Made by a program: the position numbers and the translations under genes. A stretch of DNA of 64,000 bases. It comes from Flavobacteriaceae bacterium (GTDB taxonomy: Bacteria > Bacteroidota > Bacteroidia > Flavobacteriales > Flavobacteriaceae). Shown here one piece after another: positions 19,930 through 28,715 of the stretch (the first letter of the stretch is position 1; every line of letters begins with the position of its first letter). A model generated the notes under the pieces. That model saw only the letters and a program-made list of their open reading frames with translations, had not been told where the DNA came from and ran no database searches. The DNA lies in contig JAQWSK010000002.1 in assembly GCA_029243245.1 (NCBI GenBank), positions 1 through 64,000 of the forward strand. The letters are read 5' to 3'.

Positions 19930-20706
19930 ATGTCAAAAAGACCCTTAATACTAATAACAAATGACGATGGAATAACTGCTCCAGGTCTTCGATCATTAAT
20001 AGATGTGATGAATGAAATAGGTGAAGTTGTTGTTGTAGCCCCTGACAGTCCTCAATCTGCAATGGGACATGCTATTACTATAAACTCAACCCTTCATTGC
20101 TCTAAAATTAAATTAAATAAAGGTCCTCAAAAAGAATTTAGTTGCTCTGGCACACCTGCTGATTGTGTTAAACTTGCAGTAAATGAATTACTGAAGAGAA
20201 AACCAGACATTTGTGTTTCTGGTATTAATCATGGATCTAATTCATCAATTAATGTGATTTATTCAGGAACTATGAGTGCTGCTCTTGAGGCTGGAATAGA
20301 AGGCATACCTGCTATAGGTTTTTCCTTATTAGATTATCGTTGGGGTGCCAATTTTGAACCACTAAAGCCTGCTATAAAAACTATTACTGAAAATGCAATC
20401 AAAAATGGTATTCCTCAAAATGTAGTATTAAATGTAAACATGCCTCAAGTTGATTCGTCAGAAGAATTGAACGGTATAAAGATTTGTAGGCAAGCAAAAG
20501 CATATTGGATCGAAAAATTTGATAAGAGAACAAACCCTATGGGTAAAGAATATTATTGGCTTACGGGTGAGTTTATTAATAAAGATAAGGGAGAAGACAC
20601 AGATGAATGGGCTTTAAATAAAAATTTCATATCTATTGTACCTGTTCAATACGACTTAACTGCTCACCACGTGATTCAGGAATTAAACACATGGGATTTT
20701 GGATAA
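19930..20706 (+). CDS. surE: 5'/3'-nucleotidase SurE
   Basis: Metal-dependent nucleoside-monophosphate phosphatase. Of 258 residues, the N-terminal ITNDDGITAPGLRSL carries the paired Asp metal ligands; VVAPDSPQSAMGHAIT, SGTPADCVKLA, SGINHGSNSSINVIYSGTMS and EGIPAIGFSL complete the family signature. It starts a plus-strand run with a small membrane protein (overlap 8 bp) and lpxB. Confidence 0.96.
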   Translation: MSKRPLILITNDDGITAPGLRSLIDVMNEIGEVVVVAPDSPQSAMGHAITINSTLHCSKIKLNKGPQKEFSCSGTPADCVKLAVNELLKRKPDICVSGINHGSNSSINVIYSGTMSAALEAGIEGIPAIGFSLLDYRWGANFEPLKPAIKTITENAIKNGIPQNVVLNVNMPQVDSSEELNGIKICRQAKAYWIEKFDKRTNPMGKEYYWLTGEFINKDKGEDTDEWALNKNFISIVPVQYDLTAHHVIQELNTWDFG

Positions 20707-20980
20707 AAAAGAAGTTTTTATAGGTTTTTTAACAGGGTGTTTAGCTACAACTTCTTCTGTGATTTTTTTAACTTTAATTTTCTCCGATTTACCAGTTGAA
20801 GATAGCTGGAAGTTTCTACATAAGCAAGGTAAGCTTGGGGGGTTGATTAGTCTTGGAGCTACAATTAATCTTATTATTTTTATGTTAGCAATTAAAAAAA
20901 ATAAAAATTCATTTGCTGCTGGACTAGTAATTATATCATTAATTATTGTTCTACTTATCACTGGTATAAAAATGTTGTAA
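20699..20980 (+). CDS. small membrane protein of unknown function
   Basis: Not recognised beyond a small inner-membrane protein. It has 93 residues and three predicted helices (about 8-26, 47-64 and 70-91) with a short charged loop containing EDSWKFLHKQGKLGGLISLGA. The start is a TTG at 20699 that overlaps the surE stop by 8 bp; no in-frame ATG precedes the first helix. It lies 1 bp before lpxB. The surE-lpxB setting suggests an envelope role, but nothing in the sequence proves it. Confidence 0.7.
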   Translation: MDKKEVFIGFLTGCLATTSSVIFLTLIFSDLPVEDSWKFLHKQGKLGGLISLGATINLIIFMLAIKKNKNSFAAGLVIISLIIVLLITGIKML

Positions 20981-20981
20981 A

Positions 20982-22100
20982 ATGAAATATTATATTATTG
21001 CTGGAGAGGCATCTGGAGATCTACACGGAGCTTCATTAATTAAAGAACTCAAATCATCTGACAAAAATGCCAATATACGTTGTTGGGGTGGAGACTTAAT
21101 GAAAAATGCTGGAGGAGATCTAATAAAACATTATAAAGAATTATCTTTTATGGGGTTTTGGGAAGTTTTAAAAAACATCTCTATAGTTTTTAAAAATTTG
21201 AAATTCTGTAAAAATGATATTAATAATTTTAAACCAGACGTAATTGTTTATATCGATTATCCTGGATTTAATTTACGGATTGCCAAATGGGCTCGAAAAA
21301 AAGGCTATAAAAATCATTATTATATAAGTCCGCAGGTATGGGCTTGGAAAGAAAATAGAGTGAATTCAATCAAAAAAAACATTGATTCTTTATATGTTAT
21401 TTTACCTTTTGAAAAAGCTTTCTTTGAAGAAAAACACAACTACCAAGTTAATTACGTTGGCCATCCTTTAATGGAGCATATTACAAAAAGAACTTTAAAA
21501 AATGGGGTTGCTGATAAGATAGGGTTGTCTTCCAATAAACCTATAGTAACATTTTTACCTGGTAGTAGAAAACAAGAAATAAATAAAGTATTACCAGAAT
21601 TTATTAAAATTAAAAACCAATTTCCTGAATTTCAATTTATTATCGCTGGAGCTCCTGGAAGAGATATAAAAGATTATAATAAAATACTTAAGAATTCCTC
21701 AATACCTGTAGTTTTTAATGAAACATATAATCTTATTCAACTATCTAAAGCAGCTATAGTTACAAGCGGGACTGCTACTTTAGAAACTGCATTATTAGGT
21801 GTGCCTCAAATTGTTTGTTATAAAAGCAGTTTGATAAGTTATGTAATTGCTAAGGTAATTGTAAAACTTAAATACATTTCTTTAGTTAATATTATTATGA
21901 ATAAAGAGGTTGTTGAAGAACTTATTCAAAATAATTGCAACTCTAAAAAAATTGCTTCTACTCTCAAGAAAATTTTAACTGAAGCAATGTCAACTAAAAT
22001 TAAAAATGATTATAAAAAATTATATAAAATTTTAGATAAAGGAGGGGCAAGTAAAATAACTTCTGATTTAATATTAAATAGTTTGTCTAAACAAAAATGA
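20982..22100 (+). CDS. lpxB: lipid-A-disaccharide synthase
   Basis: GT19 glycosyltransferase that joins UDP-2,3-diacylglucosamine and lipid X to form the lipid A disaccharide. The 372 residues include AGEASGDLHGA, FMGFWEVL, YIDYPGFNLR, YYISPQVWAWKENR, YVGHPLMEH, FLPGSRKQEI and SGTATLETALLGVPQIV. It is the third gene after surE and ends 1 bp from the stop of the convergent thioredoxin-like gene. Confidence 0.97.
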   Translation: MKYYIIAGEASGDLHGASLIKELKSSDKNANIRCWGGDLMKNAGGDLIKHYKELSFMGFWEVLKNISIVFKNLKFCKNDINNFKPDVIVYIDYPGFNLRIAKWARKKGYKNHYYISPQVWAWKENRVNSIKKNIDSLYVILPFEKAFFEEKHNYQVNYVGHPLMEHITKRTLKNGVADKIGLSSNKPIVTFLPGSRKQEINKVLPEFIKIKNQFPEFQFIIAGAPGRDIKDYNKILKNSSIPVVFNETYNLIQLSKAAIVTSGTATLETALLGVPQIVCYKSSLISYVIAKVIVKLKYISLVNIIMNKEVVEELIQNNCNSKKIASTLKKILTEAMSTKIKNDYKKLYKILDKGGASKITSDLILNSLSKQK

Positions 22101-22101
22101 A

Positions 22102-22683
22102 TCAGCTTTTAATTCGAAACTTAAAGCGAAAGTATTTTTTATAATTTTCAAAATCTTGAGCTGTTGAAAAAACCTGATAATCTCCTTGTTTAATCATCTT
22201 TAGATATAATTCCATTTGTTGGACATTTAAATACCCTACTACAGGGGTTATTAAATCACCATTCTCACTTAAAAAAACAGTAGTGGGATATCCTTTAACT
22301 CCTAAGAATTGAGTAAATTGATGTGTGTTATTTCTTCTTCCTTTTCTACTTTCATCATAGTTAGGATTTTGAAAAATATTTCCAAAGAAACTAATGGTTT
22401 CATTTCCCTCAGCATTAAATTTAACAGCATAGTAGTATTGATTTACATAAGCAACCAGATCTGGATTAGTAAAAGTTTTCTTATCCATTAACTTACAAGG
22501 GCCACACCAAACCGTATAAACATCCATTAATATTTTTTTTGGCTCATTCTTTTGTGCAATCAAAGCCTCATCTAATTTCATCCAATTAATTTCTTGCCCA
22601 ATTACAATAGAATGGAAACAAAAAATAAAAATTAAGACTATTCTTTGTTTAAAATATTTTATAATAGGTTTATTTAACTCCAT
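22102..22683 (-). CDS. exported thioredoxin-fold protein
   Basis: Predicted periplasmic thiol-disulfide protein, 193 residues. A signal peptide (about 11-30, QRIVLIFIFCFHSIVIGQ) precedes a thioredoxin fold with the active-site WCGPCK in DVYTVWCGPCKLMDKKTF and the cis-Pro region GVKGYPTTVFL. An insertion rich in Asn/Arg (NPNYDESRKGRRNN) separates the two halves. It follows the peptide transporter with a 14-bp overlap, so it is probably translated from the same message. Its client proteins are unknown. Confidence 0.85.
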   Translation of the reverse strand: MELNKPIIKYFKQRIVLIFIFCFHSIVIGQEINWMKLDEALIAQKNEPKKILMDVYTVWCGPCKLMDKKTFTNPDLVAYVNQYYYAVKFNAEGNETISFFGNIFQNPNYDESRKGRRNNTHQFTQFLGVKGYPTTVFLSENGDLITPVVGYLNVQQMELYLKMIKQGDYQVFSTAQDFENYKKYFRFKFRIKS

Positions 22684-24229
22684 GCATCATTTTAACAATT
22701 TTCTTATTTGCTATAAGCATAATAATTCCTGCTACAGTAGGTATTATTGTGAAAATTAAGAAAAAGACACTCATTCCATAGTCTTCAACAATTGGGTCTA
22801 TAAAACTTCCCGTAAACCCAGCCGCAGTATTTGCTATAAAGTTAGCTACAAACCAAACTCCAAACATTAAACCAACAAGATTTTTTGGCGCTAACTTACT
22901 AACATATGATAGCCCTACAGGAGAAACACATAGCTCTCCCATAGTATGAAAAAAATAGGCAAAAATTAAAAAAATCATACTTACAGATGCTGTTTTTGCC
23001 CCCAAAGGAATGTTAATTGATCCATAGGCTAAAACGGCAAATCCAATTGCTAATAAAATAAGTCCAAACCCAAACTTAAAAGGTCCAGACATATTGTACT
23101 TACTTTGCCAAATTTTAGAAATCAATGGAGCAAATACTATAATATAAAATGAGTTTAAAATTCCAAACCATGAAGCAGGAACTTCAGTAGTTTGACTATT
23201 AAATTCTCTAGCTAACATCCAAATTATAATAATCCAAATAATTAAAAAACTTGAAATTAGAAAAACACTTGATAATTTATATGCAGAAAAAGTATTTAAG
23301 CTAAGCAAATAAATAAGATAGCTTAAAATTATTATTGGAACTACAGTAATTAATGAATTGAAAATTTTAAAAATTAAAGCGCCATTACCTTCTAAAAGCC
23401 TGTCTGTATAATCTGACGCAAAAATTGTCATTGATCCACCAGCTTGTTCAAAAGCCCACCAAAAAAAGATTACACAAAAGGAAAATATAATTATAACAAG
23501 AAGTCTATCAAATATAATTCTTGAAGAGGTATTATTTTTCGTTTTTGATGAGATGTCAATAGGTTTATCTACAGAGGTGTCCTTGTCAAAAACTCCTATT
23601 GAACCAAATATGTTTTGAGCATAGAAAAATTGCAACATACCCAGAAACATAAAAATTCCAGCTAATCCAAAACCATAGTGCCATCCAATATTTTCTCCAA
23701 TATATCCACAAAGCAAAATCCCTAAAAATGCTCCTGAATTAATCCCCATATAAAAAATTGTATATCCGGCATCTTTATCTTGTCCTTCAGTTTTATATAA
23801 TTGTCCTACAATTGAACTTATATTCGGTTTGAAAAATCCATTACCAATAATTAAAAATACTAACCCTGCATATAAAAAAAAATCATTAAATAACTCCAGT
23901 GCCATAGCTGCATGACCTAAAGTCATGATAAATGCTCCTATTATTACAGCTTTTCTATACCCCAAAAGTTTGTCAGCGATTAAACCTCCAAAAATAGGTG
24001 TTATATATACCAGTCCTGTATACACTCCATATAATGCAAGCGCTTCACTTCTTTCCCAACCCCATCCTCCATCAATAAAAGATGAAACTAAAAAAAGTAC
24101 TAAAATAGCACGCATTCCATAATAAGAAAATCGTTCCCACATCTCAGTAAAAAATAATACATATAACCCTGAAGGGTGTCCAAGAATTGTTTTTTGATTT
24201 AACTCACCGCCATTATATATAAAATTCAT
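22670..24229 (-). CDS. proton-dependent oligopeptide transporter (POT/PTR2 family)
   Basis: Inner-membrane symporter for di- and tripeptides. The 519 residues carry the family signature FTEMWERFSYYGMRAILVLF (ExxERFxYY) in helix 1, the loop GGLIADKLLGYRKAVIIG, NGFFKPNISS and FYMGINSGAFLG, with 12-14 predicted helices. It lies 1 bp after the dipeptidyl peptidase gene, which suggests that peptides released outside the cell are imported here. Confidence 0.94.
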   Translation of the reverse strand: MNFIYNGGELNQKTILGHPSGLYVLFFTEMWERFSYYGMRAILVLFLVSSFIDGGWGWERSEALALYGVYTGLVYITPIFGGLIADKLLGYRKAVIIGAFIMTLGHAAMALELFNDFFLYAGLVFLIIGNGFFKPNISSIVGQLYKTEGQDKDAGYTIFYMGINSGAFLGILLCGYIGENIGWHYGFGLAGIFMFLGMLQFFYAQNIFGSIGVFDKDTSVDKPIDISSKTKNNTSSRIIFDRLLVIIIFSFCVIFFWWAFEQAGGSMTIFASDYTDRLLEGNGALIFKIFNSLITVVPIIILSYLIYLLSLNTFSAYKLSSVFLISSFLIIWIIIIWMLAREFNSQTTEVPASWFGILNSFYIIVFAPLISKIWQSKYNMSGPFKFGFGLILLAIGFAVLAYGSINIPLGAKTASVSMIFLIFAYFFHTMGELCVSPVGLSYVSKLAPKNLVGLMFGVWFVANFIANTAAGFTGSFIDPIVEDYGMSVFFLIFTIIPTVAGIIMLIANKKIVKMMHGVK

Positions 24230-24230
24230 A

Positions 24231-26390
24231 TTATAAATTATCTAAAATAAAATTAGTCATTTTTAAGTAGAGATGATTTTGAGTATTTCCTCCATAAATC
24301 CCATGATTTTTATCAGGATAAATCATCCACTCAAATTGTTTGTTAGCTTCAATTAAAGCCTGAACCATTCTCATAGAGTTTTGAACATGAACATTGTCAT
24401 CTCCAGAACCATGAATTAGCAAATATTTTCCTTTTAATCTATCAGCATAGTTAATTGGTGAGTTTAAGTCATAGCCATCAGGATTTTCCTGAGGGGTTCT
24501 CATAAAACGTTCAGTATAAATTGTATCATAAAATCTCCAATTAGTAACAGGTGCAACAGCTATAGCCATTTCAAAGACATCATTACCTAACAATAATGAA
24601 TGTGTAGCCATATGTCCTCCATAACTCCATCCCCATATTCCCGTTCTGTTTTCATCTATATAAGAAAGTAATGATAGTTTTTTAGCAACAGATATTTGAT
24701 CTTGCGTTTCTAATTCTCCTAATTTCATATAAGTCATTTTTTTAAAATATTCTCCCTTAAAACCTGTCCCTCTTCCATCAACACAGGCAATAACATACCC
24801 TTTTTGAGTTAACATTTTATGCCACAAGTCTCTATTATCTCCCCACCTATTAGTTACTTGTTGTGATCCGGGTCCAGAATATTGAAAAAGTAACAAAGGG
24901 TATTTTTTAGATGGATCAAAATTTTCTGGTTTTATGAAATATGTATTAAGCTCATAACCATTAATCTTTAAGGTCGTAAACTCCTTATTTGGAAGATTAT
25001 ATTGCTGTAATTTATTTTTTAAATCACTATTATCGAGAATTACTCTTATTTTGGATCCTTTTTTAGTAGACCTTAGAGTATAAATAGGTGGAGTTTTATC
25101 ATCAGAGTAGGCATGAATAAACTTACTTCCATCTGCACTAAAAGCAGCTCCATTATACCCTGTCTCTTGCGTCAAAGCCCTTATTTTTTTGTTTAAACCA
25201 ACAGAATAGACCCCTCTTTCAATTGATGATGCTTTTGCAGCTCCAAAATAAATTTCTTTTGTTTTAGAATTGTATTTAAAAAGATTTGTAACCTCCCATT
25301 TTCCATCGGTAAGTTGATTGACAAGTTTTCCATTACTATCATAATGATAAATATGATTATATCCATTACGCTCGCTTGTCCATAAAAATCCTTTACCTTC
25401 AATAAAATTTAGATTACTATTTACATCAACATAAGTTTTAGATTTTTCTTCAATTAAAATTTTACTGGTGTTAGTTCTAAAGTTTATTGAATGAAGCTTT
25501 AAATGATTTTGTTTTCTATTAATAGTTTGAACACTTAAAACAAATGGATCATTTGTAAACTTAAATCTTGGAATATAATATGGGCTAAAGTTATCTTTAA
25601 ACAAGACTTTAAATTGATTATTATTGTTTAAATCAAAAAGATGAAGTGAAACTTTTGAATTTGATTCACCAGCTTTTGGATATCTAAATTTATATGGATA
25701 TTGATATAAATCATTGCCATATATGTCCATTGAAAACAAAGGAACCTTTGATTCATCAAAACGCAAAAAAACTATTTTTGAACTGTCTGAATTCCATTCA
25801 AAAGCTTTTACAAATCCAAATTCTTCTTCATAAACCCAATCTGTAATTCCATTTATAGTTTGACTATCGCCATCTTTGGTTATTTGAAAAATTGTATCAT
25901 CAATTAAGTTTTTAATATAAAGGTTTCTATTAAAAATAAAAGCTACCTTTTCACCATCAGGAGAAAAATGAGGTTCTTGAATTTTTTTATTGTAAATCAT
26001 TTTTAATGATTTATCAGTCGTATTATAAACCCAGAAAACTCCTCTTGTTGAACGTCTATATATTTTATCCTCTTGAGTTGTTATTATAATCTTTTTCTCA
26101 TCTTTAGAAAACTTATAATTTGTGAAAAAGGGAACCAAAACTTCTTTTTTTGAGCTTAGAATTATTTCTTGATTTTCAGAAGAATCATAAAACCTTGAAA
26201 TTATTTCTGACTCCTTGTTAATTAAATCAATATCAATAACGGTATATCTATTTCCATCCTTCATAGACCTTAAAGATTCCATGCGTTTTGGAGAAAATTT
26301 ATCTTCCCATATTTCACTTACAGTTAACTGATTCTGAGCTGACAAAAGTAAAGAGCAAAAAACAAATGCAATAATTAGTTCTTTTTTCAT
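24231..26390 (-). CDS. dipeptidyl peptidase IV-like S9 peptidase
   Basis: Exported serine peptidase that removes N-terminal dipeptides, usually after Pro or Ala. It has 719 residues: signal peptide (1-18, LLLSAQ), an N-terminal beta-propeller (DPPIV_N; DWVYEEEFG, FSPDGEKVAFIFNRNLY) and a C-terminal alpha/beta-hydrolase with the nucleophile GWSYGGHMA, Asp in GSGDDNVHVQNS and His in PDKNHGIYGG. The EE pair in VYEEEFG, which binds the free N-terminus in DPP-IV, is present. First gene of a three-gene peptide-use cluster. Confidence 0.94.
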   Translation of the reverse strand: MKKELIIAFVFCSLLLSAQNQLTVSEIWEDKFSPKRMESLRSMKDGNRYTVIDIDLINKESEIISRFYDSSENQEIILSSKKEVLVPFFTNYKFSKDEKKIIITTQEDKIYRRSTRGVFWVYNTTDKSLKMIYNKKIQEPHFSPDGEKVAFIFNRNLYIKNLIDDTIFQITKDGDSQTINGITDWVYEEEFGFVKAFEWNSDSSKIVFLRFDESKVPLFSMDIYGNDLYQYPYKFRYPKAGESNSKVSLHLFDLNNNNQFKVLFKDNFSPYYIPRFKFTNDPFVLSVQTINRKQNHLKLHSINFRTNTSKILIEEKSKTYVDVNSNLNFIEGKGFLWTSERNGYNHIYHYDSNGKLVNQLTDGKWEVTNLFKYNSKTKEIYFGAAKASSIERGVYSVGLNKKIRALTQETGYNGAAFSADGSKFIHAYSDDKTPPIYTLRSTKKGSKIRVILDNSDLKNKLQQYNLPNKEFTTLKINGYELNTYFIKPENFDPSKKYPLLLFQYSGPGSQQVTNRWGDNRDLWHKMLTQKGYVIACVDGRGTGFKGEYFKKMTYMKLGELETQDQISVAKKLSLLSYIDENRTGIWGWSYGGHMATHSLLLGNDVFEMAIAVAPVTNWRFYDTIYTERFMRTPQENPDGYDLNSPINYADRLKGKYLLIHGSGDDNVHVQNSMRMVQALIEANKQFEWMIYPDKNHGIYGGNTQNHLYLKMTNFILDNL

Positions 26391-26487
26391 TTAAGAAATA
26401 TAGAAGGTTTATTTATTTCAATGTCGAAAATAAGAAAATTAGAGAGTTTTTAAAAATCATTAGGAAAAGATTAGAAATGAAAATACA

Positions 26488-26495
26488 TATCTTTG
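26488..26495 (+). promoter_or_regulatory. -7 box of the HMG-CoA reductase gene
   Basis: TATCTTTG is an exact TAnnTTTG match. The implied start near 26501 leaves a leader of about 12 bases before the ATG at 26513. No strong -33 element is visible. Confidence 0.5.
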
Positions 26496-26512
26496 GATAT
26501 TAAACTCACAAA

Positions 26513-27817
26513 ATGATAAAAGGGGTCTCCGGATTTTCTAAATTAAGTAAAAGTGAAAAAATAGAATGGATAACTAAATCTTTTTTTAAAAACCCCGACA
26601 CGGCTAAATTAGAGCTCAATAAGTATTGGAATTCTGATCATGAAATTCAACAAAAACACGATGAATTTATCGAAAACACTCTAAGTAACTTTTATATGCC
26701 CCTAGGTGTTGCTCCGAACTTCCTTATTAATAATGAGATAATAACAATGCCAATGGTTATTGAAGAAAGTTCAGTTGTTGCTGCAGCTTCAAATTCTGCA
26801 AAATATTGGTTAAAGCGAGGAGGATTTCATGCTGAAGTCATTAATGTTGAAAAAGTTGGTCATATTCATTTTTTATATAAGGGTAAAAAGAAAAATTTAC
26901 ATCTATTTTTTGAAGAAAATAAAAATGTTCTTTTAAAATCGTGTGATGATATTTCTTCTAACATGAAAATGAGAGGAGGGGGTATTCTATCAATCACTTT
27001 AAATGATAAGACAGAACACTTAGAAAACTATTTTCAAATTGATGCAAGGTTTAACACTGCTGATTCAATGGGAGCAAACTTTATAAATTCCTGTCTAGAA
27101 AAAATGGCTAGTACTTTGAAAAGTATTTCTATAAAATCAGATTTATTAGATGAAAATGATTTAGATGTTGTAATGAGTATTTTATCTAACTATGTCCCCA
27201 ATTGCTTAGTTAAAAGTTGGGTTTGTTGTCCAGTTAAAGATCTTGATGAAAACAACGGCTTTTCTGCAGGTGAGTTTGCAAAAAAGTTTGTTAATGCAGT
27301 TAAAATTTCAGAAATAGATCTATCTAGAGCTGTTACTCACAACAAAGGAATTATGAACGGTATAGATTCTTTAGCTTTGGCTACTGGAAATGATTTTCGA
27401 GCCATTGAAGCAAGTGTCCATGCTTACGCCTCAAGAAGTGGAATCTATAGCGGATTATCTAAGGCAAGTATTAAAGATGATATTTTTACTTTAGAAATGA
27501 CTATTCCATTATCAATTGGAACCGTTGGTGGCTTAACTAATCTTCATCCACTAGTAAAATGGTCTTTGGAGCTTTTAAAAACTCCTAATTCAAAAGAATT
27601 GATGCAAATCATTGGAGTCGCAGGACTTGCTCAAAATTTTGCAGCCATTCGTTCTTTAATAACATCCGGTATTCAAAAAGGTCATATGAAAATGCATCTA
27701 TTGAATATTTTAAATCGAATGGAAGTTACAGATAATGAAAAAGTTAAAGCAATTGAATATTTTAAAACAAATACAGTAAGCTATAAAAGTGTCGAAGAGT
27801 TCTTAAAATCATTATAA
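26513..27817 (+). CDS. mvaA: hydroxymethylglutaryl-CoA reductase, class II type
   Basis: Converts HMG-CoA and mevalonate. At 434 residues it matches bacterial class II enzymes: PMVIEESSVVAAASNSAKYW near the N-terminus, DSMGANFINSCLE, NKGIMNGIDSLALATGNDFRA, VHAYASRSG, GTVGGLTNLHP and the C-terminal GLAQNFAAIRSLITSGIQKG followed by HMKMHL with the catalytic-type His. Given the adjacent GHMP kinase, a biosynthetic role in the mevalonate route to isoprenoids is likely, although class II enzymes were first described as degradative. The next gene starts directly after its stop codon. Confidence 0.95.
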   Translation: MIKGVSGFSKLSKSEKIEWITKSFFKNPDTAKLELNKYWNSDHEIQQKHDEFIENTLSNFYMPLGVAPNFLINNEIITMPMVIEESSVVAAASNSAKYWLKRGGFHAEVINVEKVGHIHFLYKGKKKNLHLFFEENKNVLLKSCDDISSNMKMRGGGILSITLNDKTEHLENYFQIDARFNTADSMGANFINSCLEKMASTLKSISIKSDLLDENDLDVVMSILSNYVPNCLVKSWVCCPVKDLDENNGFSAGEFAKKFVNAVKISEIDLSRAVTHNKGIMNGIDSLALATGNDFRAIEASVHAYASRSGIYSGLSKASIKDDIFTLEMTIPLSIGTVGGLTNLHPLVKWSLELLKTPNSKELMQIIGVAGLAQNFAAIRSLITSGIQKGHMKMHLLNILNRMEVTDNEKVKAIEYFKTNTVSYKSVEEFLKSL

Positions 27818-28714
27818 ATGAGAAGATTCTTCAGTAACGGTAAAGTTTTACTTAGTGGAGAATATGCTGTTCTTCATGGCGCAGAAGCAATTGGCCTTCC
27901 TATAAAAATGGGACAGGATTTATTAGTTAACAATCGAAATGACGATCTAATAGATTGGAGTAGTTACAATATTGATAAAAGAATCTGGTTTAAATGTATT
28001 TTTAAAAATGATTCTTTAAATATTATAAAAACTAATGACTCCAAAATTGCAAAAAAACTTCAAAAAATATTAAAAATTGCAAAAGAATTAAATCCAGAGT
28101 TTTTGATTTCAGGAAAGACAGTTAAAACCAATCTAAGTTTTGATTTTAGGTGGGGTCTTGGAAGTTCATCAACATTAATAAATAATATTGCACAATGGGC
28201 TAAAGTGAACCCCTATTATCTTTTAAGAAAAACTTTTGGAGGCAGTGGTTATGACATTGCATGTGCATCAAACAGCTCTCCTATTCTCTTTTCGTTGAAC
28301 TCTAAAAAACAGATAATTAAACAAGTAAAATTTAATCCAAAATTTAAAGAAAATTTGTTTTTTATTTATCAAAACAAAATGCAAAACAGCAAGAAATCAA
28401 TAAGTGCTTTCCAATATAAAAAATCTATCAAACCATCAACCATAAGTGAAATATCAAAAATTAGCAATGATTTATTAATTACTTCAAGCATAAAAGAATT
28501 TTCAGAATTAATTAATACTCACGAAAGAATTATTAGTGAACTATTACAAATCAGACCTTTAATAAAATATTTTTTGGATTACAAAGGATCAGTTAAGAGT
28601 CTTGGAGCGTGGGGTGGTGATTTTTTCTTAGCTATAGGGCCAAAAGACTCCTTGGATTATTTTAAAAAAAAGGGCTTAAATATTGGTTTTAGTTTTAATA
28701 ATTTTATTTTATAA
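27818..28714 (+). CDS. GYDIA-family GHMP kinase
   Basis: Small-molecule kinase of the GHMP superfamily found mainly in Bacteroidota and thought to serve the mevalonate pathway. The 298 residues show the N-terminal substrate strand NGKVLLSGEYAVLHGAEA, the GHMP ATP-binding motif in WGLGSSSTLIN, the name-giving GGSGYDIACA, and a C-terminal glycine-rich SLGAWGGDFFLA. It directly abuts HMG-CoA reductase. Whether it phosphorylates mevalonate or phosphomevalonate cannot be read here. Its stop is 1 bp from that of the convergent PpiD-like gene. Confidence 0.9.
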   Translation: MRRFFSNGKVLLSGEYAVLHGAEAIGLPIKMGQDLLVNNRNDDLIDWSSYNIDKRIWFKCIFKNDSLNIIKTNDSKIAKKLQKILKIAKELNPEFLISGKTVKTNLSFDFRWGLGSSSTLINNIAQWAKVNPYYLLRKTFGGSGYDIACASNSSPILFSLNSKKQIIKQVKFNPKFKENLFFIYQNKMQNSKKSISAFQYKKSIKPSTISEISKISNDLLITSSIKEFSELINTHERIISELLQIRPLIKYFLDYKGSVKSLGAWGGDFFLAIGPKDSLDYFKKKGLNIGFSFNNFIL

Positions 28715-28715
28715 C

